Positions 43,501 to 53,298 of a stretch of 64,000 nt of DNA are shown here, in pieces. The translations under genes and the position numbers were made by a program. The stretch comes from Bacteroidota bacterium (GTDB lineage: Bacteria > Bacteroidota > Bacteroidia > Chitinophagales > Chitinophagaceae): positions 62,001 through 126,000 of the forward strand of contig JAFEAB010000096.1 in assembly GCA_018266615.1 (NCBI GenBank). The letters are read 5' to 3'. Under the pieces are notes generated by a model that was not told the DNA's origin, ran no database searches, and was given only the letters and a program-made list of their open reading frames with translations. Position 1 is the first letter of the stretch, and every line of letters begins with the position of its first letter.

Positions 43501-44665
43501 AATTTTTTATTTTTCGGGGATACTTGTTCTATTATTTCTCTTTTCTTCCAGTGCCTCCAAAGCACAGGAACAGGCTCCTGCAGATTCCATTTCAGTGGAT
43601 ACAACTGGCGAAACTGCAGTAATTGAAGAAGTGATTCGCGAAAAATCAGCCCCTGCTAACGAGAAGGTGGAATATATCAGCCAGTTGACCAAATACGGTT
43701 TTAAAAATCTTTTTTCAAAATATAGTTTCAATCCCGCTTTGCCCTATTCTTCGCAGGTAAATCCGTTTGCCGAAGCCTACATGCAGGATTACCTTCGGGA
43801 TCATAGCGCTTACCTCGTAAAAATGAAAGGATGGGGAATGCCCTACTTTAATTTGATTGACCAGATCTTCAGGCAATATGGCCTGCCCTCCGAATTGAAA
43901 TACCTGGCGGTTATAGAAAGCAGCCTCAGTACCGCGGCCACCAGTAATGTAGGCGCAGGAGGGCCCTGGCAATTTATGCCTTACACGGCACGAGATTACG
44001 GATTGGTGGTTACCCCAAATTATGATGAGCGCCGCGATTATATTAAAAGTACCAATGCCGCCGCACGGTATTTACTGAATCTGTACCAGCAAATGCACGA
44101 TTGGTTACTGGTGATTGCTGCTTATAATGGTGGACCGGGTTCGGTTTATAACGCCATGAAAAGAAGCGGAAGCAGGGATTTTTGGAAGCTTCAATATTAT
44201 TTACCCGAGGAAAGCCGGAACCACGTGAAGAAATTTATTGCTACCCACTATGTGATGGAAACCAATGCAGGCAACTTACTTGCCGGAGGCGGAAAAGGTT
44301 TTTATCAACCGGGGGGCATGGGGAACCCCTATACTTCGGATGCAAAGCTTTCAGAAAAAGAACGCGCTGCCTCGCAGGTAATAACCCTATCCGGAAAATA
44401 TATTGCCACGGTTATTGCAAAAAATATTTCGATGACCATGGCGGAATTCAATAAATACAATCCTGATTTTGACTCCCGGATTTCGGCCAACGGTCAATAC
44501 GAATTCAGGTTGCCCGCCGATAAAATGGAAGTATTTCTTGCCAACCGGTATCCCATCTTAAACGAATGTGTGCAAATGATGTTGGGAGATGACACGCAGA
44601 TTCCAAATAACAAAACCGTTTATCCTTCGCATCCGAAATCAAAAAATCGGAAATACCGTCAATAG
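43475..44665 (+). CDS. Secreted lytic transglycosylase (MltD-like)
   Basis: This 396-residue protein has an N-terminal hydrophobic export signal (about 9-30), then a soluble-lytic-transglycosylase domain (about 120-260) with the catalytic Glu in YLAVIESSLST and the conserved AGGPWQFMPYTARDYGL and AAYNGGPGSVYNAMK segments. The last hundred residues (VITLSGKYIATVIAKNISMTMAEFNKYNP) resemble a LysM-like wall-binding region. It cuts peptidoglycan glycan strands. The ATG at 43475 overlaps gatA by 26 bp, suggesting coupled translation. Confidence 0.88.
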   Translation: MEKKIRIYKIFYFSGILVLLFLFSSSASKAQEQAPADSISVDTTGETAVIEEVIREKSAPANEKVEYISQLTKYGFKNLFSKYSFNPALPYSSQVNPFAEAYMQDYLRDHSAYLVKMKGWGMPYFNLIDQIFRQYGLPSELKYLAVIESSLSTAATSNVGAGGPWQFMPYTARDYGLVVTPNYDERRDYIKSTNAAARYLLNLYQQMHDWLLVIAAYNGGPGSVYNAMKRSGSRDFWKLQYYLPEESRNHVKKFIATHYVMETNAGNLLAGGGKGFYQPGGMGNPYTSDAKLSEKERAASQVITLSGKYIATVIAKNISMTMAEFNKYNPDFDSRISANGQYEFRLPADKMEVFLANRYPILNECVQMMLGDDTQIPNNKTVYPSHPKSKNRKYRQ

Positions 44666-45927
44666 GATTTATTAACTACCTGCATTCCTGCTTCTGCTTT
44701 TAAAAGCGATTCTTCATACTCATCTTCTGGCAAACTGTTTGCCGTGATCCCCCCACCCGTTTTCAGAGAAAGGATTTTCTTTTCATCGTCATACATCAGA
44801 CTTCGGATAACAACATTAAAATCGAAGTTTCCTTCCGGAGTTATATATCCAATCGACCCCGAAAAAAGGCCGCGGGGTTCTTTCTCAAATTCCTTAATCA
44901 ATTCCAATACCCTTTTTTTGGGAGCGCCGGTCATCGATCCCATAGGAAAACAGGCATGCATGATATCTGAGAAATCTGTTGATTCATGAATGGATCCAGT
45001 GATGGTGCTAACCAGGTGATGTACTTTGGGAAAGGATTTAATAGCAAACAAAGAGGGTACTTCAACGGATCCTTCTTCGCATACAATACTGAGGTCGTTT
45101 CGAACCAAATCCACCGTCATCACGTTTTCCGTTTTGTCTTTGAGACTTTCCGAAAGTGCGTTTCGAAGGGCGGCATCCTCAACCGGGTCCGGGCTTCGTT
45201 TCATTGTTCCCTTGATCGGTTCTGAAAGCAGGGTGGTTCCTGTTTTGTTCAAAAATCTTTCGGGGCTTGCACAAAGGCAATATGTATGATGCAGCCGGTA
45301 TAAAACAGAAAAGGGGCTGGGAGAAACCTGGCAGAGGTTTGCATAAACCCAAAGCGGTTCAATAGAAACCTGCTCTGCAAAAAAGTGCTGGCAAAAATTA
45401 ATCTCGTAACAATCGCCGCGCTGGATGTGTTTGAGCAAACCATGAACGCGGTTCAGGTATTCTTCCCGGCTTAATGCATGCCTGAATTGTATGTCATACG
45501 CCTCAGGCGGTACAATGGGTTGGGAAGAAATAATTTCATCAAAAATAGTTTGGGGAGGGATAGAATAAGACGCAATGAAGAGGGAATTATTCTTAACCCG
45601 GAGCAGGTGTTCGGGTTCGAAGAAAAAACTTTTGCCAAAATCTACAAATGGTTCCGATATTTCTATTGGGTTTTGATCAAAACATTCAAAAGCCAGGTGG
45701 CCAAATAACCCGTTGGGTGGTATCCGGGATAGGGAAATAGATTCCGGCCCGGTTAAGAACAGTTCGTGGGAGCCTGCTGCCAGGCATAAATCAAAAGAAG
45801 ACTCCCCCGGTGAGTATCCATTATCATCTAAAAAGCAAAAGATGTTGAACCGGTTTGCCCAGCTCAACATCAGCAATTTAAACCTTGGCAGGTCAACAAT
45901 ATGAAATTCCTGGCCGGGATTCAACAT
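44659..45927 (-). CDS. pabB: Aminodeoxychorismate synthase component I
   Basis: This 422-residue chorismate-utilising enzyme makes aminodeoxychorismate, the precursor of p-aminobenzoate and folate. Motifs are CYEINFCQHF, LLSEPIKGTMKR, VMTVDLVRNDLS and CFPMGSMTGAPKKRVLELI. No glutamine amidotransferase (pabA) is adjacent. The shorter N-terminus compared with TrpE favours PabB over anthranilate synthase, but this is not certain. It starts 5 bp after the stop codon of the acidic protein gene and overlaps the end of the transglycosylase gene by 7 bp on the opposite strand. Confidence 0.88.
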   Translation of the reverse strand: MLNPGQEFHIVDLPRFKLLMLSWANRFNIFCFLDDNGYSPGESSFDLCLAAGSHELFLTGPESISLSRIPPNGLFGHLAFECFDQNPIEISEPFVDFGKSFFFEPEHLLRVKNNSLFIASYSIPPQTIFDEIISSQPIVPPEAYDIQFRHALSREEYLNRVHGLLKHIQRGDCYEINFCQHFFAEQVSIEPLWVYANLCQVSPSPFSVLYRLHHTYCLCASPERFLNKTGTTLLSEPIKGTMKRSPDPVEDAALRNALSESLKDKTENVMTVDLVRNDLSIVCEEGSVEVPSLFAIKSFPKVHHLVSTITGSIHESTDFSDIMHACFPMGSMTGAPKKRVLELIKEFEKEPRGLFSGSIGYITPEGNFDFNVVIRSLMYDDEKKILSLKTGGGITANSLPEDEYEESLLKAEAGMQVVNKSY

Positions 45928-45932
45928 GGGCG

Positions 45933-46355
45933 TTAGAAATCATCATCGTCGTCGCCATCATTATCCATATCGGAAAAAAGGTCTTTAAAATCGTCGTCCA
46001 TTTTAAAATCCTCTTCATCCTCTTCTTTGGATGCGCGGCCGCCTCCCTTTGATTTTTTTGTACTTGATTTTGGCATATCAAATTCATCAAAATCGGGATC
46101 CCAGTTATCGTCTTCGTCTCCTTTTTCCCAATCGTCCTCTACTTCATCGGCATCATCGTCGTCATCGTCGTCGCGGCTTTTTGATTTTGAGGAAGCTTTC
46201 TTTCCCCTGACTGGGGTTTCGTCTAATTCTTCATCATCCAAATCTTCCTCCTCGTCATTTACTTTTTTCGGATGGGATTTCTTTTCAGATGCACTTTTTG
46301 TGGGTGCCGCTTTTTTTGTTACTGATTTCTTTGAGTTATCAGATTTCGAAGTCAT
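45933..46355 (-). CDS. Acidic low-complexity protein, probably disordered
   Basis: This 140-residue protein has a Lys/Ser-rich N-terminal half (KKSVTKKAAPTKSASEKKS) and a very acidic C-terminal half with runs of Asp (DDDDDDD near 75 and DDDDDF at the end). It has no hydrophobic core and should be disordered. Similar short charge-segregated proteins occur in Bacteroidota without known function. It lies between purA and pabB on the same strand, so it may be part of that operon. The antisense frame is an artefact of the repetitive codons. Confidence 0.7.
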   Translation of the reverse strand: MTSKSDNSKKSVTKKAAPTKSASEKKSHPKKVNDEEEDLDDEELDETPVRGKKASSKSKSRDDDDDDDADEVEDDWEKGDEDDNWDPDFDEFDMPKSSTKKSKGGGRASKEEDEEDFKMDDDFKDLFSDMDNDGDDDDDF

Positions 46356-46432
46356 ATTGAAAAATGATTATGGTTGTAAAATTTCCACGAGTTTTTCAAA
46401 TCGCCAAATATTTTTGTTTCTTTTTTCGAAAG

Positions 46433-47695
46433 TTAAACGGTGATGATTTGTTCCCTTCCCGGGCCATTACTAATATACTTTACCGGAACGGAAAGATATT
46501 CATTAAGAAATTGAATATAGGTTTTCATTTGGGATGGCAATTCCTGGTAATTATGAATATTATGGATAGGATGCATCCATCCGGGAAATGATTTGTAAAC
46601 CGGCTCAATTTGCATGCGGTTCATTTGGAAGGGAATTGTATCTTGTTCTTTTCCGTTTACCCGATATGAGGTGCAAACATTCAGGTTTGGAAAGCCATCG
46701 AGGATATCTGCTTTAGTCATTACAAGGCTGGTTACCCCGTTAATCATACCGGCAAAACGCAGCGCTACCAGGTCAATCCAGCCACAACGTCTTGGTCGGC
46801 CGGTAGTACTTCCAAATTCATTTCCGGCGTTGCGGAGTTTATCACCGGTTTCATCCAGGAGTTCGGTGGGAAAAGGACCCGAGCCAACCCGGGTACAATA
46901 GGCTTTGGTTATCCCTATTACCTCCCGGATACGTTGTGGTGCCACGCCCAATCCCGAACATACACCGGCTGATATGGTGCTGCTGCTGGTTACAAAGGGG
47001 AAAGTTCCAAAATCGACATCAAGCATGGAGCCTTGTGCCCCTTCAGCCAGGATCCGTTTACCGGCAGCCAACTCCTGATTAATAAAATATTCTCCATTTA
47101 CAATATTTAATTCACGGACAAAATCCAGCGCTTCAAAAAATTCTTCTTCCCATGCGCTGATATCTTCCTGGAAATTAAAATTATCGAGCAGCCGTTGATG
47201 CTTCATGCGAAGCTTAATATATTGCGTGGTGAAGGTCTTATCCAAAATATCGCCCACCCGCAAGCCATTGCGTCCTGTTTTATCCATATAGGCGGGACCG
47301 ATACCTTTAAGGGTGCTGCCAATTTTATCGTGCCCTTTCGATAGTTCGCTGGCCTTATCCAGTGCACGGTGAGTTGGTAATATCAGGTGGGTGCGTTCAC
47401 TAATAAATAAGTTTTTACGAAAATCAACCCCCATTGCAGCCACCGCTTCACATTCCCTTTTCAGGGTTACTGGATCCAGCACAACGCCGCTTCCAATAAT
47501 ATTCAATTTGCTTTCATGAAAAATACCGCTGGGTATTTGATGTAATACAACCTTCTTTTCTTTCACATATAAGGTATGGCCGGCATTAGGGCCACCCTGA
47601 AAACGGGCTACCACATCATAGTCTTTGGCAAAGAAATCCACAATTTTCCCTTTCCCTTCATCGCCCCATTGAAGGCCAAGAATAACATCAACCAT
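46433..47695 (-). CDS. purA: Adenylosuccinate synthase
   Basis: This 420-residue enzyme joins IMP and aspartate with GTP, the first committed step to AMP. The GTP-binding start DVILGLQWGDEGKGKIVD, the IGSTLKGIGPAYMDK stretch and EGAQGSMLDVDFGTFPFVTSS are diagnostic. Length is normal. It is followed on the minus strand by the acidic protein and pabB; clpX lies 105 bp upstream with a terminator between. Confidence 0.96.
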   Translation of the reverse strand: MVDVILGLQWGDEGKGKIVDFFAKDYDVVARFQGGPNAGHTLYVKEKKVVLHQIPSGIFHESKLNIIGSGVVLDPVTLKRECEAVAAMGVDFRKNLFISERTHLILPTHRALDKASELSKGHDKIGSTLKGIGPAYMDKTGRNGLRVGDILDKTFTTQYIKLRMKHQRLLDNFNFQEDISAWEEEFFEALDFVRELNIVNGEYFINQELAAGKRILAEGAQGSMLDVDFGTFPFVTSSSTISAGVCSGLGVAPQRIREVIGITKAYCTRVGSGPFPTELLDETGDKLRNAGNEFGSTTGRPRRCGWIDLVALRFAGMINGVTSLVMTKADILDGFPNLNVCTSYRVNGKEQDTIPFQMNRMQIEPVYKSFPGWMHPIHNIHNYQELPSQMKTYIQFLNEYLSVPVKYISNGPGREQIITV

Positions 47696-47768
47696 TCGGT
47701 TTGTTTTATTATTTGGCTACGAAAATAGCCGATTAATAGGTTTAAAATACAATTGTGAATACATAAAA

Positions 47769-47795
47769 ATCCCCCGCTGAAAGGCAGGGGATAAA
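47769..47795 (-). terminator. Terminator after clpX
   Basis: On the minus strand ATCCCCTGCC pairs with AGCGGGGGAT with a small mismatch and is followed by TTTTTAT, about 6 bp beyond the clpX stop codon. Confidence 0.75.
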
Positions 47796-47800
47796 TATTA

Positions 47801-49045
47801 TCAGGCAACTTTCAGCATACTCAATTTGCTATTGACAAATTTTCGTTGGGCATATTCGTAGGTTACCTCAAACCGTTTTTCTTTTTCGGAGGGAAGTTCA
47901 TACATCGCATCGGTAAGGATGCTTTCACAAATGCTTCGCAAGCCGCGTGCCCCCAGCTTATATTCAAGTGCTTTTTCAACCATGAAATCAAAAACCCGGG
48001 GTTCAAAATGAAGTTCAATGCCTTCAATTTCAAACAATTTGGTAAACTGTTTGATGAGTGCATTTTTGGGTTCAGTAAGGATGGATCTCAGGGTTTTTGC
48101 ATCGAGCGGATTCAGATAGGTAACAACGGGGAGTCTTCCCAACAATTCGGGAATTAGTCCAAAATGTTTCAGATCCACTGCATTTACAAATTGTAACAGG
48201 TTATCATGTTGATATTCCTGTAATTCCTTATTTACATTAAATCCGATGGTATTGGTATTCACCCTACGGGCAATGATGCGATCAATCCCATCAAAAGCGC
48301 CGCCACAAATAAAAAGGATATTCTGGGTGTTTACCTTTATCAGTTTCTGTTCGGGATGCTTGCGCCCGCCCTGGGGTGGAACCAGCACTTCACTTCCTTC
48401 CAGCAATTTTAAAAGGCCCTGCTGTACTCCTTCGCCACTAACATCGCGGGTGATGGAAGGGTTATCATTCTTCCGGGCAATTTTATCGATCTCATCAATA
48501 TATACGATTCCTCTTTCAGCAGCCGCAACATCGTAATTACAGGCTTGCAATAACCGGGTAAGCATACTTTCCACGTCTTCGCCCACATAGCCGGCTTCTG
48601 TAAATACGGTAGCATCTACAATGGCAAAAGGAACATTCAACATGCGGGCGATCGATTTTGCCAGTAAGGTTTTACCGGTACCGGTTTCACCTACCATTAC
48701 GATATTGCTTTTTTCAATCTCCACATCGTTTTCAACTTTCTGGCTGATGCGTTTGTAGTGGTTATAAACCGCCACTGCGAGTGTTTTCTTTGCATCGTTC
48801 TGGCCAATTACATACTCATCTAAAAACTTTTTGATTTCGACCGGTTTCCTGATGGTGAATTTCTGCGCATTATTATTGGCGGGCCGGGTTTCTGATGGCA
48901 AAGTGCCCAGTTCCTGAAGAATAATTTCCTGCGCATGTTCTACGCAGTTTTCACAAATATGGCCATCCTGGCCCGCAATCAGGATTTTTACTTCATCTCT
49001 TCTGCGGCCACAAAAAGTACAATGCAAAACTTGTTGTTTGGGCAT
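47801..49045 (-). CDS. clpX: ATP-dependent Clp protease ATP-binding subunit ClpX
   Basis: This 414-residue unfoldase feeds substrates to ClpP. It has an N-terminal zinc-binding domain with Cys9, Cys12, Cys31 and Cys34 (CTFC...CENC), Walker [14 protein letters not shown] (near 118), the pore loop GYVGEDVE and Walker [12 protein letters not shown]. Length is normal. Its own promoter-like box lies upstream, separated by a hairpin from clpP. Confidence 0.97.
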   Translation of the reverse strand: MPKQQVLHCTFCGRRRDEVKILIAGQDGHICENCVEHAQEIILQELGTLPSETRPANNNAQKFTIRKPVEIKKFLDEYVIGQNDAKKTLAVAVYNHYKRISQKVENDVEIEKSNIVMVGETGTGKTLLAKSIARMLNVPFAIVDATVFTEAGYVGEDVESMLTRLLQACNYDVAAAERGIVYIDEIDKIARKNDNPSITRDVSGEGVQQGLLKLLEGSEVLVPPQGGRKHPEQKLIKVNTQNILFICGGAFDGIDRIIARRVNTNTIGFNVNKELQEYQHDNLLQFVNAVDLKHFGLIPELLGRLPVVTYLNPLDAKTLRSILTEPKNALIKQFTKLFEIEGIELHFEPRVFDFMVEKALEYKLGARGLRSICESILTDAMYELPSEKEKRFEVTYEYAQRKFVNSKLSMLKVA

Positions 49046-49072
49046 AATCTTAGTTCCTGTTAAGGAAGGTTA

Positions 49073-49080
49073 CAAAGGTA
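49073..49080 (-). promoter_or_regulatory. Candidate -7 promoter box for clpX
   Basis: The minus strand reads TACCTTTG, 27 bp before the clpX start and just after the clpP hairpin. No clear -33 TTTG. Confidence 0.5.
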
Positions 49081-49083
49081 CAA

Positions 49084-49118
49084 AACCTGCCAGGAAACGG
49101 GTAGTAGCCAGGCAGGTT
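49084..49118 (-). terminator. Hairpin between clpP and clpX, probable terminator
   Basis: AACCTGCC and GGCAGGTT form an 8-bp stem around a 19-base loop; on the minus strand it is followed by a short T-rich stretch before the clpX promoter box. The weak T-run leaves attenuation possible. Confidence 0.55.
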
Positions 49119-49147
49119 ATTGCTGTTAATTATTATTTCCGGTTGAA

Positions 49148-49774
49148 TTAGAATTTTTCAATTACCGCATCCACTATACCATAAGTAATTGATTCTGTGG
49201 CATCCATCCAGTAATCCCGGTCAAAATCTTTCATCACCTTCTCCAGGGTTTGGCCACAATTATCGGCCAGTATTTTTGCGCCCAATTGTTTGGTTTTCAA
49301 AATTTGCAGGGCCATAATTTCGAGATCGGCGCTGGTACCCCGGCCGCCACCGCTGGGCTGGTGTATCATCACTTCCCCATGCGGAAAAATAAACCGCCTC
49401 CCTTTCTCCCCCCCACTCAGCAGAATACTGCCCATACTGGCAGCCATTCCCATGCAAATAGTACTAACGGGCGAACTGATCATCTGCATTACATCATAAA
49501 TAACCATCCCGCTGGTAACCATACCACCGGGGCTGTTGATATAAAATTTGATTTCTTTTCCCGGGTCGATGGCCTCGAGGTATAAAAGACGGTCGGTTAT
49601 TTCTTTTGCTGATTTATCATCCACAGCACCCCATAGAAAAACCTTGCGTTGTTCAATGAATTTTTTATCGAACAACCATCCGCTCATCATTTTCTCCATC
49701 GGGTTTTCGGGCATTTCCGGTGGGGTATCTTCGTCATCCATTCTATTCGGCTTAAAAGAGATTAGCTGGTTCAT
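49148..49774 (-). CDS. clpP: ATP-dependent Clp protease proteolytic subunit ClpP (second paralogue)
   Basis: This 208-residue serine peptidase has intact catalytic residues Ser113 (GMAASMGS) and His138 (VMIHQP), with the Asp expected in DFDRDYWM, so it should be active. Its N-terminal 30 residues, with an acidic DDEDTPPEMPE stretch, are not typical for ClpP. It starts 7 bp after the stop codon of the other clpP, so both are in one operon and may form mixed or separate rings. Confidence 0.94.
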   Translation of the reverse strand: MNQLISFKPNRMDDEDTPPEMPENPMEKMMSGWLFDKKFIEQRKVFLWGAVDDKSAKEITDRLLYLEAIDPGKEIKFYINSPGGMVTSGMVIYDVMQMISSPVSTICMGMAASMGSILLSGGEKGRRFIFPHGEVMIHQPSGGGRGTSADLEIMALQILKTKQLGAKILADNCGQTLEKVMKDFDRDYWMDATESITYGIVDAVIEKF

Positions 49775-49781
49775 ATGCGTA

Positions 49782-50474
49782 TTAATCTTTTTTTACTTTT
49801 TTAGGATTGGTTAATAAAACTTCATCTACCAGGCCATAGGCTTTGGCTTCGAGGGCCGTCATCCAATAATCCCGGTCACAGTCAACTGCCACTTTTTCTA
49901 CGGGTTGTTCAGCATGGTATGCGATCACCTCGTACAATTCCTGTTTAATTTTTTTGATTTCATTTACTGTAATTTCAATATCGGTAGCCTGTCCCACAGC
50001 GCCGGCGCTTGGCTGGTGCATCATGATACGGCTATGCTTTAGAGCGGTCCTTTTTCCTTTGGCACCGGCACACATAAGCACCTGGGCCATACTGGCTGCC
50101 ATGCCGGTACAAATTGTGGCTACATCGGGTGTGATGAACTGCATGGTATCATACATTCCTAATCCGGCATACACACTGCCGCCGGGGCTGTTGATATACA
50201 TTTGGATGTCCCGGCTCCGATCTGTGCTTTCCAAAAACAACAACTGGGCGGTTACAATATTCGCCACTTCATCATTAATAGGATAGCCTAAAAAAATAAT
50301 CCGGTCCATCATGAGCCGGCTGTACACATCCATCACCGCTACATTCATGGGCCTTTCCTCAATAATGTTAGGGGTCAGGTTGGTAATATTATGATTGATG
50401 TAACCGTGCAGGGTGTTGCTGTTTATGCCCCGATGTTTCACCGCATACTTTTCAAATTCATTTCCGTATTTCAT
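49782..50474 (-). CDS. clpP: ATP-dependent Clp protease proteolytic subunit ClpP (first paralogue)
   Basis: This 230-residue serine peptidase has Ser128 (GMAASMAQ), His153 (MMHQP) and the Asp region VDCDRDYWM. The ATG at 50474 was chosen; a longer frame uses a TTG at 50522 and adds 16 residues. It is upstream of the second clpP and of clpX, and only 68 bp beyond the zinc peptidase gene end. The usual upstream gene tig is absent here. Confidence 0.94.
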   Translation of the reverse strand: MKYGNEFEKYAVKHRGINSNTLHGYINHNITNLTPNIIEERPMNVAVMDVYSRLMMDRIIFLGYPINDEVANIVTAQLLFLESTDRSRDIQMYINSPGGSVYAGLGMYDTMQFITPDVATICTGMAASMAQVLMCAGAKGKRTALKHSRIMMHQPSAGAVGQATDIEITVNEIKKIKQELYEVIAYHAEQPVEKVAVDCDRDYWMTALEAKAYGLVDEVLLTNPKKVKKD

Positions 50475-50542
50475 TGATAATTTTTTTTTGTTGGACCCAT
50501 GCAATATACATGAGTTAAGCAATTGAACTACTGCAGGGGAAA

Positions 50543-51241
50543 TTAATCATCCCGCGACCTTCCCAAAAATATCATGATATATTGAACCAACATGGCAATG
50601 GAGGCGAGAGCCGCCACAACATAAGTTAGCGCTGCCCATTTAAGCGCATCTTTCGCATCCTGATATTCTGGTGAGGTGGTAATATTGGCCGATTGAAGCC
50701 AGCGCAGTGCCCTGGCAGAGGCATCGAATTCAACCGGAAGGGTAACAATAGTGAACAGGGTGGTAACGGCAAACAGTACAATACCAATCAATAGGAGGGT
50801 AGAATTTCCACCACCAAAACCAAGGATTCCCAACCCGGCAATAATGATCCATTGTGAAAGGGTTGAACTGATTTGCACTACCGGCACCATTCTGCTTCGC
50901 AGCATCAGCATCGAATAGGCCGTGGCATGCTGCACTGCATGGCCACATTCGTGAGCCGCAACGGCAGCAGCAGAAACACTTCGGCCGGCATACACATCGG
51001 CGCTCAGGTTAACGGTTTTATCTATCGGGTTATAATGGTCGGTTAGTTTTCCTTCCACCGAAGTAATTTTTACATCATATATACCATTATCATGGAGCAT
51101 TTTTTGTGCAATTTCCGCTCCGCTCATTCCACTACTGGTGGGCACCTGGCTGTACTTTTCAAATTTGCTTTTTAGACGGTATTGCACCACCATCCCCAGC
51201 ACCATAAAAATTACAGAGACAAATAAAATCCCAAGTGTCAT
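50543..51241 (-). CDS. Membrane zinc metallopeptidase, YugP family
   Basis: This 232-residue protein has an N-terminal transmembrane segment (about 1-20), the zinc motif HECGHAVQHAT (about 95-105) and further membrane helices (about 130-195 and 210-230). This is the YugP (DUF2268-unrelated) zinc-peptidase layout. The ATG at 51241 starts the hydrophobic helix; the longer frame uses a TTG 48 bp upstream. The physiological substrate is unknown. It lies between clpP and atpA on the same strand with a terminator on the atpA side. Confidence 0.88.
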   Translation of the reverse strand: MTLGILFVSVIFMVLGMVVQYRLKSKFEKYSQVPTSSGMSGAEIAQKMLHDNGIYDVKITSVEGKLTDHYNPIDKTVNLSADVYAGRSVSAAAVAAHECGHAVQHATAYSMLMLRSRMVPVVQISSTLSQWIIIAGLGILGFGGGNSTLLLIGIVLFAVTTLFTIVTLPVEFDASARALRWLQSANITTSPEYQDAKDALKWAALTYVVAALASIAMLVQYIMIFLGRSRDD

Positions 51242-51312
51242 AAAAAATATTTTCTCAAAACTATCAAAAAGCTTTCCATTGGCTGGCAACTGCCAAAATG
51301 CCGGAAATAAAA

Positions 51313-51338
51313 AAAGAGAAGTTGAAACTTCTCTTTTA
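51313..51338 (-). terminator. Terminator after atpA
   Basis: AAAAGAGAAGTT and AACTTCTCTTTT form a near-perfect 12-bp stem with a 2-base centre; the minus-strand side continues into a T-run. It is symmetric, so it may also act on plus-strand transcripts. Confidence 0.85.
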
Positions 51339-51356
51339 ATAAATTAATATCCCTGC

Positions 51357-52934
51357 TTATTTGAACTGCCCGGCAATATGCGATGCCAGTTCAGTCATTT
51401 TTTTCAAACTTTCGTCTGGCAAAGCACCCTTCTTAAATTCAGCAAGAATTTCCGGGTGTTTCTTTTCCATTTCCAGGAGGAACTGGTCTTCAAAATCCTT
51501 AATTCTTTTTACCGGAACATTCTTTAACAGACCCTGTGTACCCAGGTAAATGATGGCTACCTGTTTTTCAACCGAAAAGGGTGTATACTGGGGTTGTTTG
51601 AGGATTTCCACGTTACGAGCACCCTTTTCAATTACGTTTTTGGTGGCAGCATCCAGGTCGCCCCCAAATTTGGAGAAGGCTTCCAACTCGCGGTAAAGGG
51701 CCTGATCGAGTTTAAGGGTACCGGCCACTTTCTTCATGGATTTGATCTGGGCATTACCACCCACCCGGCTTACCGATATACCCACGTTAATGGCCGGACG
51801 TATACCTGAGTTAAACAAGTTATTTTCCAGGAATATCTGTCCATCGGTGATGGAAATTACATTGGTGGGGATATAGGCGGATACGTCTCCTGCCTGGGTT
51901 TCAATAATGGGCAGGGCGGTTAACGAACCTCCTCCCTTCACAATGCCTTTAATAGATTCGGGCAGGTCGTTCATCTGCCTGGCAATTTCGTCCTTGGATA
52001 CCACTTTAGCGGCACGTTCCAGAAGGCGGCTATGCAGGTAGAATACGTCTCCCGGATATGCTTCACGGCCCGGTGGGCGGCGGAGCAGGAGCGATACTTC
52101 TCGGTAGGCAACGGCCTGTTTAGACAGATCGTCATAAATAATTAGGGCTGAGCGTCCGGTATCCCTAAAGAATTCGCCAATCGCAGCGCCTGCAAAGGGA
52201 GCGTAGAACTGGAGGGGAGCCGGATCGGAAGCAGAAGCGGATACAATGGTAGTATAGGCCATTGCCCCATTGTCTTCGAGGGTTTTCATAATCCCGGCAA
52301 TGGTAGAAGCCTTCTGGCCGATGGCTACATATATACAATATACCGGCTTTCCGGCGGCGAAAAATTCTTTTTGATTGATGATGGTGTCAATGGCAATAGC
52401 CGTTTTACCAGTCTGGCGATCGCCAATGATCAATTCGCGCTGGCCACGGCCAATTGGAATCATGGCATCAATGGCTTTAATCCCGGTTTGGAGTGGTTCT
52501 TTAACCGGTTCACGGAAAATTACTCCCGGCGCTTTGCGTTCCAAAGGCATTTCATAAAGCTCACCAGTAAGAGGCCCCTTGCCATCTATGGTTTCACCCA
52601 GTGTATTGATTACCCGGCCGCACATTCCTTCTCCAACACGGATAGATGCAATCTGGCCGGTGCGCTTCACTTTATCCCCTTCTTTAATTCCGGTACTTTC
52701 ACCCATCAATACCACCCCCACATTGTCTTCTTCCAGATTTAGGGCAATGGCTTTAACACCATTATCAAACTCTACCAGTTCACCGGAACGGACATTATTC
52801 AGCCCATATACACGGGCAATACCATCCCCCACCTGTAAAACGGTACCTACCTCTTCGAGGCTGGCTCCTACATTGAAGTTGCTGAGTTGTTGGCGAAGTA
52901 TCGCCGAAATCTCATCTGGTTTAATCTCTACCAT
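51357..52934 (-). CDS. atpA: F1Fo ATP synthase subunit alpha
   Basis: This 525-residue subunit carries a nucleotide-binding site of the F1 head: P-loop [11 protein letters not shown] (about 171-181) and the family motif [14 protein letters not shown] (about 366-379). Length is normal. In most Bacteroidota atpA follows atpH and precedes atpG; here atpH is 6 kb away across an opposite-strand protease gene, and no atpG lies downstream within the window. A consensus-like promoter lies upstream at 52998. Confidence 0.97.
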   Translation of the reverse strand: MVEIKPDEISAILRQQLSNFNVGASLEEVGTVLQVGDGIARVYGLNNVRSGELVEFDNGVKAIALNLEEDNVGVVLMGESTGIKEGDKVKRTGQIASIRVGEGMCGRVINTLGETIDGKGPLTGELYEMPLERKAPGVIFREPVKEPLQTGIKAIDAMIPIGRGQRELIIGDRQTGKTAIAIDTIINQKEFFAAGKPVYCIYVAIGQKASTIAGIMKTLEDNGAMAYTTIVSASASDPAPLQFYAPFAGAAIGEFFRDTGRSALIIYDDLSKQAVAYREVSLLLRRPPGREAYPGDVFYLHSRLLERAAKVVSKDEIARQMNDLPESIKGIVKGGGSLTALPIIETQAGDVSAYIPTNVISITDGQIFLENNLFNSGIRPAINVGISVSRVGGNAQIKSMKKVAGTLKLDQALYRELEAFSKFGGDLDAATKNVIEKGARNVEILKQPQYTPFSVEKQVAIIYLGTQGLLKNVPVKRIKDFEDQFLLEMEKKHPEILAEFKKGALPDESLKKMTELASHIAGQFK

Positions 52935-53298
52935 GTTTTTATATTAAAAAATTGCAATTAAAATCGGTTGGGGAATCCCCCCTTCAAAAATTGGCTGCAA
53001 AGGTAGGGGTTGCCCTTCTGATTGGCAAAAAAATTGGTATAAAACAGGAGGATTTTCTAACCTGTTCGGGTTTCTGCGGAACGTACTATTTAAATGAGCA
53101 GCCGGAAATGGAAAACCCGGTTTGCAAGAACCTTTCCGAAGTAAATCAAAGCAAAAAATACCCCTAAAATCAGGATTTTGGTTTAATTTTCCGCCCGCTT
53201 GTTTAAACCCAATGTCTATTTTTTTTTGCCCTCTAAATATTCATACCTAAAAATTTTCCATAACCGGGAAAAACATCCAAATCAATCATCAAAGGAAA
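52935..53298. other. Intergenic region between atpA and the M36 protease gene, 364 bp
   Basis: It contains the atpA promoter on the minus strand and otherwise no convincing gene. A 71-codon plus-strand frame (52952-53167) overlaps the promoter and is not supported. No plus-strand -7 box was seen before the protease. Confidence 0.6.
52998..53029 (-). promoter_or_regulatory. Promoter of atpA, -33/-7 consensus
   Basis: The minus strand has TTTG (53026-53029), 20 bp, then TACCTTTG (52998-53005), a full match to the Bacteroidota TTTG-N19/21-TAnnTTTG promoter. The start codon is 63 bp downstream. Confidence 0.72.

Noticed and set aside
46027-46443. 138-codon plus-strand Ser-rich frame opposite the acidic protein
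   Set aside because: It is the antisense image of Asp/Lys-rich repetitive codons.
52952-53167. 71-codon plus-strand frame upstream of the M36 protease
   Set aside because: It begins with TTG, overlaps the atpA promoter and shows no domain.
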